DNA of 64,000 nucleotides, from positions 521,001 to 585,000 of the forward strand of contig NW_022145559.1 in assembly GCF_000002235.5 (NCBI RefSeq), in the 5' to 3' direction. This DNA is from Strongylocentrotus purpuratus. Its lineage: Eukaryota; Echinodermata; Echinoidea; Camarodonta; Strongylocentrotidae. The position numbers were made by a program, and so were the translations under genes. This document shows positions 1 to 13,100 of this stretch, piece by piece. The notes below the pieces were generated by a model. That model did no database searches and had not been told where the DNA came from. It saw only the letters and a program-made list of their open reading frames with translations. The first letter of the stretch is position 1. Each line of letters opens with the position of its first letter.

Positions 1-31
1 ATGACATTCCGGGAAATGTAATTAATAGATG

Positions 32-293
32 ATCTCTCTCTCTCTCTCCCTCTCTCTCTCTCTCTCTATCTCTCCCTCTCTCTCTCTCTCTCTCTCTATC
101 TCCCCCTCTCTCTCTATAATCTCCCCATTTCTCCCTCTCTGTATCTCCCCCTATCTCTCTCTCTCTCTATCTCCCGTTCCCTCCCTCTCTCTCTCTGTAT
201 CTCCTCCTCCCCTCTCTCTCTCTCTATATCTCTCTCTCTATCTCTTCCCCTCTCTCTCTCTCTCTGTATCTCCTCCTCCCCTCTCTCTCTCTA

Positions 294-327
<34 letters not shown>

Positions 328-984
328 CCCTCTCTATTTCCCCATTTCTCCCTCTCTGTATCTCCCCCCTCTCTCTCTATCTCCCCTTCCCTCTCTCTCT
401 CTCTCTCTCTGTATCTCCTCCTCCCCCTCTCTCTATCTCTCTCTCTCCCCCTCTCTCTCTCCCCACTCTCTCTCTATCTCCCTCTCTCTCTCTTTATCTC
501 CCCATCTCTCCCTCTCTGTAATCTCTAAAAAAATCGAGTGATCACAGACGTCACTCCTCTGGAGAGTGAAAATGTAGTGAAAATCGAGTGTACATTTACT
601 CTTTTCTTCTTAGAGAGCATATCCCCCTCTCTCTGTTGATCCCCTCCTCCCTCTCTCTCTCTCTATCTCTCTATCTCCCCACTCTCTCTCTATCTCCTCC
701 TCCCTCTCTCTCTCTGTATCTCCCCCTCTCTCTCTGTATTTCCTCCTCCCCCTCTCTCTCTATCTATGTATCTCCCCCTCTCTCTCTCTCTCTCTCTCTA
801 TCCCCTCTCTCTGTATTTCCTCCTCCCCCTCTCTCTCTCCCTCTCTCTATCTCCCCAATTCTGTATCTCCCCCTCTCTCTCTGCATTTCCTCCTCTCTCT
901 CTCTCTCTATCTCCCCCTCCTCCCCTCTCTCTCTCTATCTCTCCCCTCTCTCTGTATTTCCCCATCTCTCTCTCACTCTCTTAC
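32..984. repeat. Long (TC)n/(CTCC)n microsatellite tract
   Basis: Almost unbroken pyrimidine tract of TC, TCTCCC and TATCTC units, with a short non-repetitive gap at about 525-640 containing GACGTCACTC. The long Ser/Leu/Pro-rich open frames across it are by-products. It lies in the intron just after exon 8 of the three-Frizzled gene, where the transcript carries the GA strand. Confidence 0.95.
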
Positions 985-1134
985 CGTTGGAGAAGCAGTT
1001 CTTGCCGACTTCTGATCCTAAAGGAAACTGATCGCAATCCAATGTTTCAGGCCAAGTGTATCCAAACTTAGTCATCAGTGGTAAACAGCCTACACGAGAA
1101 GACTCACACAGCTCCCGACAGGGCGGCTTGATAC
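985..1134 (-). CDS. Exon 8: Frizzled CRD 3, second part
   Basis: 150 nt, phase 1 at both ends (acceptor GACCTAG, donor GTAAGAG). Carries cysteines 6-10: P-P-C-R-E-L-C-E-S-S, V-G-C-L-P, the W-P-E-T-L-D-C-D-Q-F-P block and K-N-C-F. The donor opens directly into the long GA/TC microsatellite, so the next intron starts with about 950 nt of simple repeat and the next exon lies outside the window. Confidence 0.85.
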
Positions 1135-4100
1135 CTAGGTCAAACACAAGATGAAAATCATTGCTTGGTCTGGCATACCTTCATTTACATCAACTACGTG
1201 AAACTACGTGAAACTACGTGGAACTATTTTAAAAGATCTTGAATAGCGCTGCATAGAAAACGGTTGTAAAGATTGAAGAATCGACGTCAGGCAATTTCAA
1301 AGTATTACGTAATCAGCACGTGATTTCTAGAGTACATACAATGAGTAAGTGACGTCACTCTTGAGTTAATTTCTCGAAAGCCTTTATGATTGTGTTTTAA
1401 TGTCATCTTCTTGAATACCACAGAGTAATATCTTTTTTGGACAGCGATTTTATTCACATTTCTATTGTGACTGCAGAGGGATGGAATACAGGAGTTATAA
1501 AGAAAATAGAACAATTCATCTTCATCTTCAGAAATTTGGAATTCAATTATTAGCAGCAATGGCTTAGGGTTTCCTTTTGATAAAGTTTAATCTAAGGCAG
1601 TGGACCGATGTAGGAAATATTGTGGCTACAGCATGTACCTTAGGTTCACTCAAGCTTTGAGCACTGGATGCTACTAGTCGGCCTAGAAAGTGGTTTTATG
1701 TGAACTTGTTTAATGGTGACCTTGTATAATGGTGAACCTGTTTAGTAGTGACATTGTATATTAGTGATCTTAAAACAAACTGACCTTGTGGGCTTGATTG
1801 ACCTGTACATGGAGGCATATAGACAGCACAGAGGAAAGGACCTAGATCCAACGAACACTCGACTTGGATGAGAGGAGCAAACTGCGATAATTCCAAATAG
1901 GCAACGTCCTGGTTTGCATGCTGTAGGAGATTCGGGAACTGGGTGAAGTCATATTTCATATCCATACATATAGGAGTAGAAACTGATTCACAGTGATCTA
2001 AACAAGGAGGACAACAAAAAACATTCAAAAGAATAATTATTGTAGATTAAACTTTTTTACTTTGAAAGATGCATGTATGTCCTTTGTAAGAGATCGTTTT
2101 TTAGCTGAGTGTTTATGATTTACCTTTACAGAGAAGGATGAGTTCTGGAAAGAGGTGAACAATTATTTGTTAGCGTTATCATTGTATTATGCAAGTGTGG
2201 AAGAACATCAGATAAAAAATGTTCCATGAAAAGCATGGCTCTTCAAATGCCTTAACCCTATCTAGCCCGGGGGAGGGGGGGGGGGGGGGCTTTAGAAGCC
2301 CCCCTCCCCCTCGACATTTTTCGCAATAATTTTTTAACGCAAGAAGATCTTGCACTGGAATTTTGTGACGTTTTTCTTTCGAGTCTTGCGCATCTTTTGA
2401 AAGAATTGTTTTGAAAATCGGACCTACCATTACAAAGTCACGTGTCCTTTTGTCTTTGCATGTCAGCCCGAAAATCGCTCATTTTTGTGATTAGTGTACA
2501 AAACATATGGAAATCTCATTTTTCAAATAAAGAGATAAAGCATTGGTTATTTGGTCTTGCTTATAGTTAAGGTGTTTATTTTGGGGTCAAATAGATGAAT
2601 TATAGTTGGAAATGAAATAAAACAAAAAGAATAAATACATAAGTTAAAAAAACAAAGAAATACATAAGAAATTATCAAAACAATAGATAACATAAGGAAT
2701 AACCTGGCTCTTCCAATTTGTTTGTCCTTTTAAGGTACTGGCAGTGACATCACATTGCCTTAAAAGGGCAGTCCGCTTTCGTGCAGAATCTAAAAGTCCC
2801 TAATAGCTGATAGAAAACTGGGTCAGCAACTGGTGCAGTCTTCAAAACGCCATGTTAGATCTAACAAAGTGAGAGCAATATGTTGCGTTGATTAACTGGA
2901 TATAATTATGCGTTAAATGCTTTCACAGGCGTGATTAGTGGAGGTAATAAAGCTTTAAAAAATAACGCTTTGTGTGCAACGCAACATTGGTACTTACCAG
3001 CGCGCTGAACATATTCAGGTACTGTGGCATCCACGTATGCGCTAGCTCCCCAATCATTGACGGCACGGACCAACAAGGTATACTGGGACTGCGTCATGAG
3101 ATCGATGGTAGCTTCGTCCTCTGTATCAACGACCACGGTGCCCTCATCATCTCCCGCGGAGTTGAAGAATGTGATCTCGAGACCGTTAAAGCTAACGTTA
3201 GGAATATCAGGTTGTTGGGAGAAGATCTGTGCCTGAGATACGGCAGGTCTGGAGATGTTCATTATAACTGGAACAGCAGGTGCACGGACATCTGAAATAC
3301 AAACAATAAACTCATTTCATTCCTTAGTATTTCATATCTGGGCCCCGTCTTACATACAGTAACATTTGATTGAAGTGATCGTATAATGCATATCAATCGC
3401 AAACCTGTACTAAAAAGATAAGGGTTTGCGAGTTTGTACTTGCGAGTTTGTACTTCTCGTATGTTAGACATGCAAACACACGAAAATTGTGAAAAATGTG
3501 CCTTACTTCGAGAAATATCCACCGAAATGACCTTTAAAAATGGTTAGGGGTTTCGATGATTCAGCAGCACACCCCCGTCAAAATTGAACCATGTTAGTAC
3601 TTACCCTCCACACATTCACCGTCTTTCTTGGATGGATAGTTCCTACATGTGAAGATATCTAATCGTCCAATAGACAGCTCTTTCATCGCATCTTTACAAT
3701 CCTTGGAGATCCTTCTACAAGTCTCTTTACAAGGTTTGGTGACGTCACCGGTCTCAGAATCACATTTGGGCAGGTAAGCTGCGCAGATGAGAGGCAGAAG
3801 GTCGTCTGAGCATCCCGATAGGATAAGTCCAGTTAGTGACGTCATATCTTGAGCCATCTCCTCGGGTGTGGTATGACCGAAGATGTTGGGGAACTTTGTA
3901 TGAGTGAATCCCATCTGACGACATTCGGGTACTGTGACGTCATAACAGAGTTCAGGTTCCTGCTGTTCCGTTACCTCTTGAGCCTCGTTCAATGCATCGA
4001 GTACCCCTACAAGCAAAGGTATCATTTGTACACGTTAAATAAAGGCGAAGAGTTTGAATGATTTTGTTTCGGCTGTGGTACCCTTTCTAAGGAACAAATT

Positions 4101-7100
4101 ATCAGTGGCTGTGAGACAATACCCTATCTAAGTTGAAATATTATCAATTTTGAGAAATGATTGATACAACAATATGGCCTCCACACGCTATTCGGAATAG
4201 AAGTTATAGATATAGACGGTGACATACAAATCCACCTTTATCACATGTTGCCCATGTAAACAAAAAAATGATACCCTTCTTCAATCCCTAACATTCCCGA
4301 TGACAAGTAACAATATGAGTGTAATGAATGAACGGCCTACCAACCTTTACGAGGAGAAAGCTATTAGTCTTCATGCAAATGAAACGCCTTTTATTACTTC
4401 TACAACCTCTAGACAAAAATCATATTTTTCGTCTGAGACATCTTATTCTGGACAAATATCAACAGCATTTAAAAGTTTGACAGTTTATGAACCGGTGAGA
4501 AAGAAAAAGTATATTCTACTTAAAAATAAAGAATGAAATGAAATTTGAACTAACTCATTTCAGGTTCGGCACACCTAGCTGGTCCTTCTGTTGCTATGGC
4601 AGGAAACCTTGAGCATTCAAACTGATCTGGCCATGGCATACCGACAGTTTGGAAGATGGGCATACATTGATCTCGAGCTTCCTCGCAGACATGTCTACAC
4701 GGAGGGACTGGTACGGATACATCGCCTACCTCCAGGCATGGTGGAGCGAATAGCGTACACACAAAGTCTACTATGGGACCACAGCCTATTGCCACCAATG
4801 GGGCCAAACTCTGTCAGGAGAACAATGAAATAGTATATATTTAGACAAGGTAATAATAATAATAATAGGCATTTCTATAGCGCCATCTATCTAGATAATT
4901 CTATTCCGAGGCACACTTATTATTACCACGGCTTTAGCCTAGCAGTCGTTTACACAGCGCTCCAGCATTTCAAGGAATTAATTCCTGCCAGGTACCCATT
5001 TACATCACCTGGGTTGAGTGCGGCAAATGTAGATCAATGTCTTGTCAAAGGACATTAGAGCCGTGGTGAGACTCGTACCGCGGACCTTGCGATCGTCAGT
5101 CCGGCGACGTATCCACTCGACCACGACACCTCTAACAAAGATATAACAGTTTAGGTATAGGAGGATGATGGAACAAACCTAAAAACGTCGTACAAAGCCT
5201 AGGCAAAAACAAATTATCAGACATTTCAGATGCTCTCTGAGTCGAAATTAGATTCACTTCACTAATTATATTTACTGGTGCATAAAACTGCCCAGCAGCA
5301 CAGGATTAAAAGAGTCATTTCGATAAAGAGCTTTTAAAGCCCCACTGCACTACTTATATATATATATGGCAAACAATGCATAATTGGTGCCTCTTGGTAC
5401 CCCATGATCCCCTTTTTCTTATGTTAATTGAGAGCTGATTTGATGAGATAATCAACAGTCAGTGACCTTGCAGGGAGATCTAATCTCCCCTGGCCAAGCT
5501 AGTGGAGACAAACTTAAAAGAATACCCCCTTTTTTGGGGGGGGGGGGGGGGCACATTTTCCTTCCCCATTTACGTAAAATATTTTAAAAAGAATAACAGT
5601 AATCGACTGTTTAAACAGGATAACAATCTCTTGAGAATATTGAGCACAACAACTTTGTTATGAGCACATCTTGCAGAATTTACTTATTTATTATGAATTG
5701 CAATTTCCCTATTGTAATTTGTAACATCAAGAAAAATTGTGACCTTTTTTTCCTTTTTACACGGGCAAGTCAGTATGTAAAGAATACAGCAGCTTTTGAA
5801 GTAGTGCTGTTAAATTCTTGAATTGTTAAAATTTTCATCGCCAAAGAACCCTGCCTGTTATTGCACGAACAGGAGCACAAGCAGAACGGAAATCTAATTG
5901 TCGATGTATTGAATGTAGCACCTGTTATGGTGGAAGAGTGTAAATAGCACATCAGGGCCGGCAGCAGGGCGCATTTTGAAAACCTACGTGAGGCCATTCA
6001 CATTCGGATTTTTCGGTACGTTGAGTTTACGGTGGAGGAAAGAACTGGGAGGGGTTTCACAACATTAGATTAACATCTTACTTGAGTTTAATTGGGCCAA
6101 TGCATGGTCATATTTTTTAACGATTCGTGATCCCCAATTGTACATTTAGGTCAGAAAGTACTTTGTTAATCATCTGCGTTAAACATATAGAAGGAAACAT
6201 ATTCCGATGGACAAGAAAAGCAAGTGATTGGATCCCTCCTACACCATACCCTCTATCGGTGGCAGTGCTAAACTGCAATAGATTTTATGGAGACAATGAT
6301 CAAATTTTGTATAGACAATTTTTGTAATATTATCAAGTCTAATGCACAAAGCATTGATACGTGCCTAGTTACAATTACAAATCATTCCATTCACCTGTTA
6401 CGAATTATTTTTTATTTCAATAGTTAGAATGCGAACTGCATACATTGCGTGTTGTTAGGTAGGACAATTAAGCCATAATGCTTGTAATACCTTACAACAA
6501 TTAGTGTAAGTAATTCACATTTTGATTATTGAAATACAATCATTCATAACAAGTGAATATAATAATTTGTAACATGGCACTTAAAGTTAACAAAAAGAAT
6601 AAGCAAAATGTACATATCCAGAATTAGCTATGCCCATAATGTGAAGATATTTGTTGACCCCTAGTATTCGACGCATAATTCTGAACTGAGAATAACCAAG
6701 TTTCGTAGAAACGCAATAGTGTAAGTTTCTTCCAGTCTTGAACAGGTTAAAATTGTAGCCTATTTCATTTCCGAAATCGAAACTTAAAGGATCTTTTAAA
6801 CAAAAATTTGATGAACATATTTGCATACTTTGAACATCTTTTAAAAGTTATGCAAATGAACATTATATTGGAGGCATATGCGATCCTAAAATATTCAATG
6901 ATCGTTGTCGCGTTTGAAAACGAGTCTGAACAAGTGATGAAATTGTGAATAATAAACTTGTTATGTTGTATAGCTCCCTCGCAAGATCAATATTACTTTA
7001 GCCTTAAAAGTAAAACAATGTTTCTTGACTAAAATCAACGATTTTCTATTCCCGTTTAGAAATGATACATCAGAACTGCATATTCCGATATTTTCATGGT

Positions 7101-10100
7101 CGCAGCTACCATTATATGACTGTATAGGCGCTATTTGAAATTCATCAGGAGCGCCGATAAATTTCATATTTCAATTTCTCGAAATCCTTAGCCTTTTAGA
7201 GCGCATTTTTTTCTTCAAAGTTGCTTATTGAGATATTGTTGAGATATTACCAAATCTGTGTATAACATTTACCAAATATTTATATATCAAATGTGATTAC
7301 ATTACCAAAATGGTATATGAAACGAATATGACAATTTCCCCCGGTCCCCCCTCTCCCCTCACTGTCTGTACCCCCCCCCCCCCAACGCTAGTGATGCTAC
7401 GCCAGTGAAAAGGGACATTCCAGCAGCGATAGAGGACTCACCTCGGAAGCAACTATAGCATCTTGTTGTGTCATCATACCAGCTAGGTTAGGGAAGATTG
7501 TTTCTGTGTATTGAACTCCATTCTGCAGACAGAGCGGCATAGTCAGGGGTTCACACGTACTCCGACCACCTAAAACACAAATAATTCAGTTATTAGAGTC
7601 GTTTGACGATGGAAAACATGCAATTATGAATAAGAAATACTTCATACTGAGAAGTTCATACCAAAACTCAAAAGAATAGGCACACCTAGTCATGCATGGA
7701 TAATATCACCGTATTTGAAATAATTGAATTCTTTTAAATTACATTTCTGAATCATTCGATCTGATCTTGATTTGATTCGATTTGATTCAATTTTAGTCGA
7801 TTCGATCCCAATGAATAAGATTCAATTCAATTCGAATATAGGTGATTCGATTCCTTTTAATTTGACTCAATATGATTAAATATTAATGGATCCGACTAGA
7901 TTCAATTTGATTTGTAGTGGTCCGTTAACCCTTTCCCTCTCTGGTTAAACATTGACATTACGGAAAGTGTTTGAAAACTATTCATCATATGACAAATGGA
8001 GCCGTTCATTGATATTGTGGGGGAAAAAGATATTGAGCTGAATTATGAAGCTTCGTCCTTTTTTAATGAGAACAGCACATTGCGAAATGTAAAAAAAATG
8101 CTTACCTACGACTACTGAAGATGAGTTCTGCAGTGGAGGTTGTCCAGTAACAACTAGAAAGAAACAACAAAAGTTATGTACATTTATTGGAGGTGAACAT
8201 TCAATGGCTCTCACGTGCATCATACAATTACACGAGTTTTAAACGAAAAACATGTTCAGTGACTGGCGTATCCAGAACCTGGCCTCAGGAGGGGCAAAAC
8301 ATTCAGGCATATTTATTTATTTTATTATTTTTTTGAATATTTTTATTTATTTAGTTATTTATTTATTTTTTATTTATGATCTTTATTTTATTTATTTTTT
8401 ATTTTTTATTTATTTATTTATTTTTTTTTTTTGGGGGGGGGGGGGGTGGGTGAGAAAGTGCATATATTTCAAGCGTTTCCAAGATTTATTTAGTTAAATT
8501 GATTACGTATGGTGTAGCTGCAATATTTTTATTTATAATCGTAAGGACTATAGGGACTGCAAATATGTGTCAATTAGAGGAACGAATCTGCCCCTATCTT
8601 CTTCCTTCAAGTACGCAAGTGCATTCTAATACGACAAGCAGATATCCTGACAATGGCAGTTATCAGCGTGTCATTTTGCATTTTGGCATCAGTTGTTAAT
8701 TTAAGGTCAATATCAAATTAAAAGTCTACTACTTTATCATCATTTTGATAAAAGACGAACAAAGGGTCATCGGAAACAAGATATATTATGTAGAGAGGGC
8801 ATCAACACGGTCTTTGCCCTATAGCTTGTTTCGTTCCTTTTCAGTTTAATAAGTCTATATGTAAGTTATACGTCATAGCCTAGCATAGAAGGAGTAATAG
8901 AAAGAAATGTTAAAGCATGCATACTCCGCATATACAACCGTCGCCTTCTGTACTTTCCTTCAACATGTGCTCTTAGAGTTCGAACTATAATCTCGTCTTG
9001 TGTTTTCTTCCCCGTCAGTTTGAGGGCCTAATGAGCAATCACTCAGTGAATACACGTCGCTCATCGCAGTAGGTGGGGTTGCTAATCACATACAGGTGGG
9101 TCTAGTTAGCGCTCACTCTTAACCTTCACCTTCTGGTCCGCTGTAAGCCTCTAGGTCAATCATGTCTCGGACCACTACGGGATTTGAAGGGAGGGGAAGG
9201 GGGGGGGGGGGGGGGGGGGCTATAAGGCCATGTACTATAGCTGATCCCGACACAGGCACACCAGTAGGTAGCTGGGCTAGGCTTCTCTCAAGACACAATG
9301 ATTTGTTGATAAAGTGTCAAATTAGGGTCTGTGCTTGCAGACTAGGGGTGGGGGAGGGGGCATGTACTTTTTAAAGTAAAAGGTATACAAAACCATGCAT
9401 AGACATGTAAATGGTAGAAAAGACTAAAACTACCTATTGCTAAGTTCATGTATGGAGATGGGAGGGTTCATGTATTCCGAATAATCATGATCCCAAAGCA
9501 ATTTCAATGGGTTTGTTCATAACCTATCAAAATGTGTGAACATATGGCATAATTGATAATTAATAACATACAAATCGGAACTTAATTTCGATGGGATGTG
9601 CAACAGGAACAGGATATGAAAATTGCCATTGAGTTGATAAATGGAAATCCTTTGCAATCGTTATTTTCTATACAATGGCCTAGCGTCGGTTCAGGACGTG
9701 TCGGTTATCTTTGAAAATGATAATTTGTTTGTCTTGTATTGTATTTCGTATACATTATTTGGACTCAATCTCGTTGAGAATTCAGTACAAAGCACTGTAG
9801 AAAACGGGTCTCTGAATTTCGGAGGCTACTTTCCAACCTTGCTTGCATGAAAATAACACTCTTTAATTTGTTTTGAATTGTTGAAGTTGTGATCAATCAA
9901 ACACATGAATTATTGGCAACTCTGTGACGTATCTTGCAAGCTCCACTCTCAAGTCTCATTTTCCATATACGAACAACAACAAATCAGTAATGTTCCCTCA
10001 ATTTTGTTTCTCGATCATACATGCACCCTAGTTTTAATTATTGCAAATATGTTTCTATAACCCCTGTATGGGTAGATAATACTGATATTATATGGAATTT

Positions 10101-13100
10101 TAAGGAAATAGCAAATTGGAGAGGACTCCGCAAGAAACGTCACGGTGTTGACAGTTTGTGTTTGATGAACTTATAAATTCACAACTTACTTATTTTTACT
10201 AAGAATGTGCTAAAACTTTCACCTACATGTTCCGCTTATTTTTCTGCTTCTATTACATCCAACTTCATGGCAGGGTGGATTTCCTATTTAAAGATGAAGT
10301 TGAGTTCTGGTTGCATAGTGAAAGAAACGGTGTGGAATCGACCAGAACAGATTGATCATCTAGCATATAAGAATTTATGTGTATTGCAAGATTCTGGAGT
10401 CATCAAAATGATAAGAAATTTGGGCAAGTCTTGGTAAAGTTACAAACACTGTACACAGAAAGATGTATATGGGACTACACAAACACATGGGGTAAAAATC
10501 CTATCCGGATTTTTACGATGTTTCATGTCATATTTAGAATATGAAGGCATTTAAAGAGCTATGCTTTTCAGGGAACATGTCTTATCTGATGTTCTTCCAT
10601 ACTTGCATAATAAGAATGATAACGCTCAAAAATTATTTTTCACCTCTTCCCAGAACTCAACCTTCTCTTTAAGTATTGCTTCATGTTGGGTGGGCCTGTC
10701 TTCAGTGTACAAGTGACGGGGAATCACCCTGGTCTCTAACCCACTCAGCTCTTATCCAAACATGTCACATGCTACGTGAGTGATGGATAGACCTCCCAAC
10801 AACATCACGCACTAAACGGTTCGGTTCGGTAGCGCTCTGTTCTCCAGGCACAGACTCTTATTTGATAGTTAAACACAATTCCAAAAATTCTTGAGTAGAG
10901 CCTAGCTTTGTTAGTCTCTAGCTATGTCAGGATGGTCGGAAGCAGCTAACGTACAAAGTATATGGGATGCAGAAAACCTTGCTGTCGGCATAGTCTCTCA
11001 GTTCAGACACTCTCTTACACACTATGACCGTCAAGGGTCTGTGCCTCCAGACTAATCACCCACTAACATGAACAACCTTTACTATAGCCACTATTTCTGA
11101 CACTACCTATCTATACAAGAAAACTTCTTATACTGTTTTCACACTGGCAATATTTTGCTTAACCCCGTACTAATAGGTGGGGTTAAGGGGGGGGGGGGTC
11201 TTAGCCCCACCTATAATACGGGGTTAAGCCTATTCCACTTTCTGTTCAGACTGGTTTTTACCAAAGTGGGCTAAAGTTGGCTAACCCCACCTATAGTACG
11301 GGGTTAACTAACCCTGCAAAATAGCAGGGCTAACTCCGCAATTGTGGTGCTAACTCCTGCTAACCCCGCAATTGCGGTGCTAAGCAAATGAATGAGAACA
11401 GAAACGAAAAATAGTCCGGTACTACGCAATGGAGCGTATCACAGCTGGCCAGATGCGAAGTATGTCCAATCATAACATTAACGATATCCGGGGTTAACGA
11501 AATGCAGTGAGAACAGCGGGGATTTTCTTATTCCGGAATAGGCGCTAGTACGGGACTAAAAACAGCGGGTGTGAAAAGCCAAAAAAAATAGTCCGGGGCT
11601 AAGCAAAACCAGTGTGAAAAGATAGTTAGTCAGTTGCCACTACCAAAGAACTCAAAGTTGAGGCAGCTCCCTGGCCGAGACAAACATCATGTAACTGCAA
11701 ACCTGCGTACATTTACATGTATTTATATATTCCATTGTATCGTGTTTTCAGTGATACCTATAACCTGTATTGTTGTTCCAATGATCTCGGCTCAGATGTT
11801 CAATGGCGTAGCTTTGAGCCATTGAGCTTTTTCAAGGGGGCGGACACTGGAACAATTTCTCTTTTGGTGGGGGGGGGGGGATCCCTTATAAAAAGAACCA
11901 ATTGTAACCATGTTTTTTTGTCCAAGATACCATCCACCATGATTGTAACAATGGTATCAAACAATAACATTCATTATTTGATGACCCTATGTTTATCATT
12001 GTTTGATACCATCGTTACCATGATTACCATGGTGGATGGTCATTTGGAAGAAAAAACCATGGTAACCATACTTTTGTTTAAATAAGGGATACCGATAGTC
12101 TGAGATCACTAATGCCACCGATTTGATAGAGGAGGGAGTCTGTTCCCCATTTTTCTTTCTCAATTTGTTTGTCTCGCCATGTATGGGACCGGTTGGTTAT
12201 GGACACGTGCCCCCTGTAGCTACCCTACTGATCAATATCGACCTCTAATAGAATATATTTTTAAGGGGGAAGGGGCGCGCACAAAGTTAGCAAAGTGTTC
12301 GCTGTCAGCAGCTTAGGATACATGCACGCATAATTGCGTGGGATCCCACTTCCAATAATAATTACTCACACAGATATTTATCGGAAATCCTGTACGGACG
12401 ATTAAAATAACACTCTGTAACTTTTGATATAGTAATACAGTTAGATAATGTGATTAGCCCCTAGTCTGCAAGCAAAAACCCTGGTCAGTCGTAAAAGTGA
12501 GTCTGCACTATAAGACTACCTTAGGCCATGTACATTGTACTGTAGCTGCTATACTGACACAACCAGTAGGTACAGTTGTAGCTGGGCTAGGCTTCTCTCA
12601 AGGCACAATGATTTGTTGAAAAAGTGTCAAAGTAGGGTCTGTGCTTGCAGACTAATTAGCCCCTCCCATTCTCATTTCCTTTTCGATATAATAGTGGTTA
12701 TCTCTTTAATGTGTGGTATGTCCATAATGGTGTCCGCTGTCCTTGGTAGCCAACCACAATGGTTCAAAGATCTTTTTTTTACAATGTGTCGCTATATGTG
12801 TTTCATCATCATTGAAATGCAAGGAAAAAAATACTTACACAATTTGGGAGGCTACTTTCCAAGCTTGCTTGCATGAAAATAACACTCTTTAATTTTTTTT
12901 GCATTGAACTCTATGCAAATTTTTGGGGCTCTTTTATGACTTTTGGGGGCTCTTTTGGGCATTTCGGGGGCTCTTTTGCCCCGAGCTCCCACGTATTTTT
13001 TCACTGTTGAAATGAATAAAGCTTGTATTAGGTGACGTCTCCACCCCCCGACCATTTTCGATTGAAAGCACAGTGTATGTTGCACTTGAACAACGCTGAT

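Noticed and set aside
29-1071. Long Ser/Leu/Pro-rich open frames at the left edge
   Set aside because: They are by-products of the TC microsatellite; three registers stay open and none has domain content.
3024-3236. Plus-strand frames opposite the FN3-like exon and opposite Fz2 (3,849-4,061) and Fz1 (4,591-4,833)
   Set aside because: Shadows of minus-strand exons that have proper domains, splice sites and phase.
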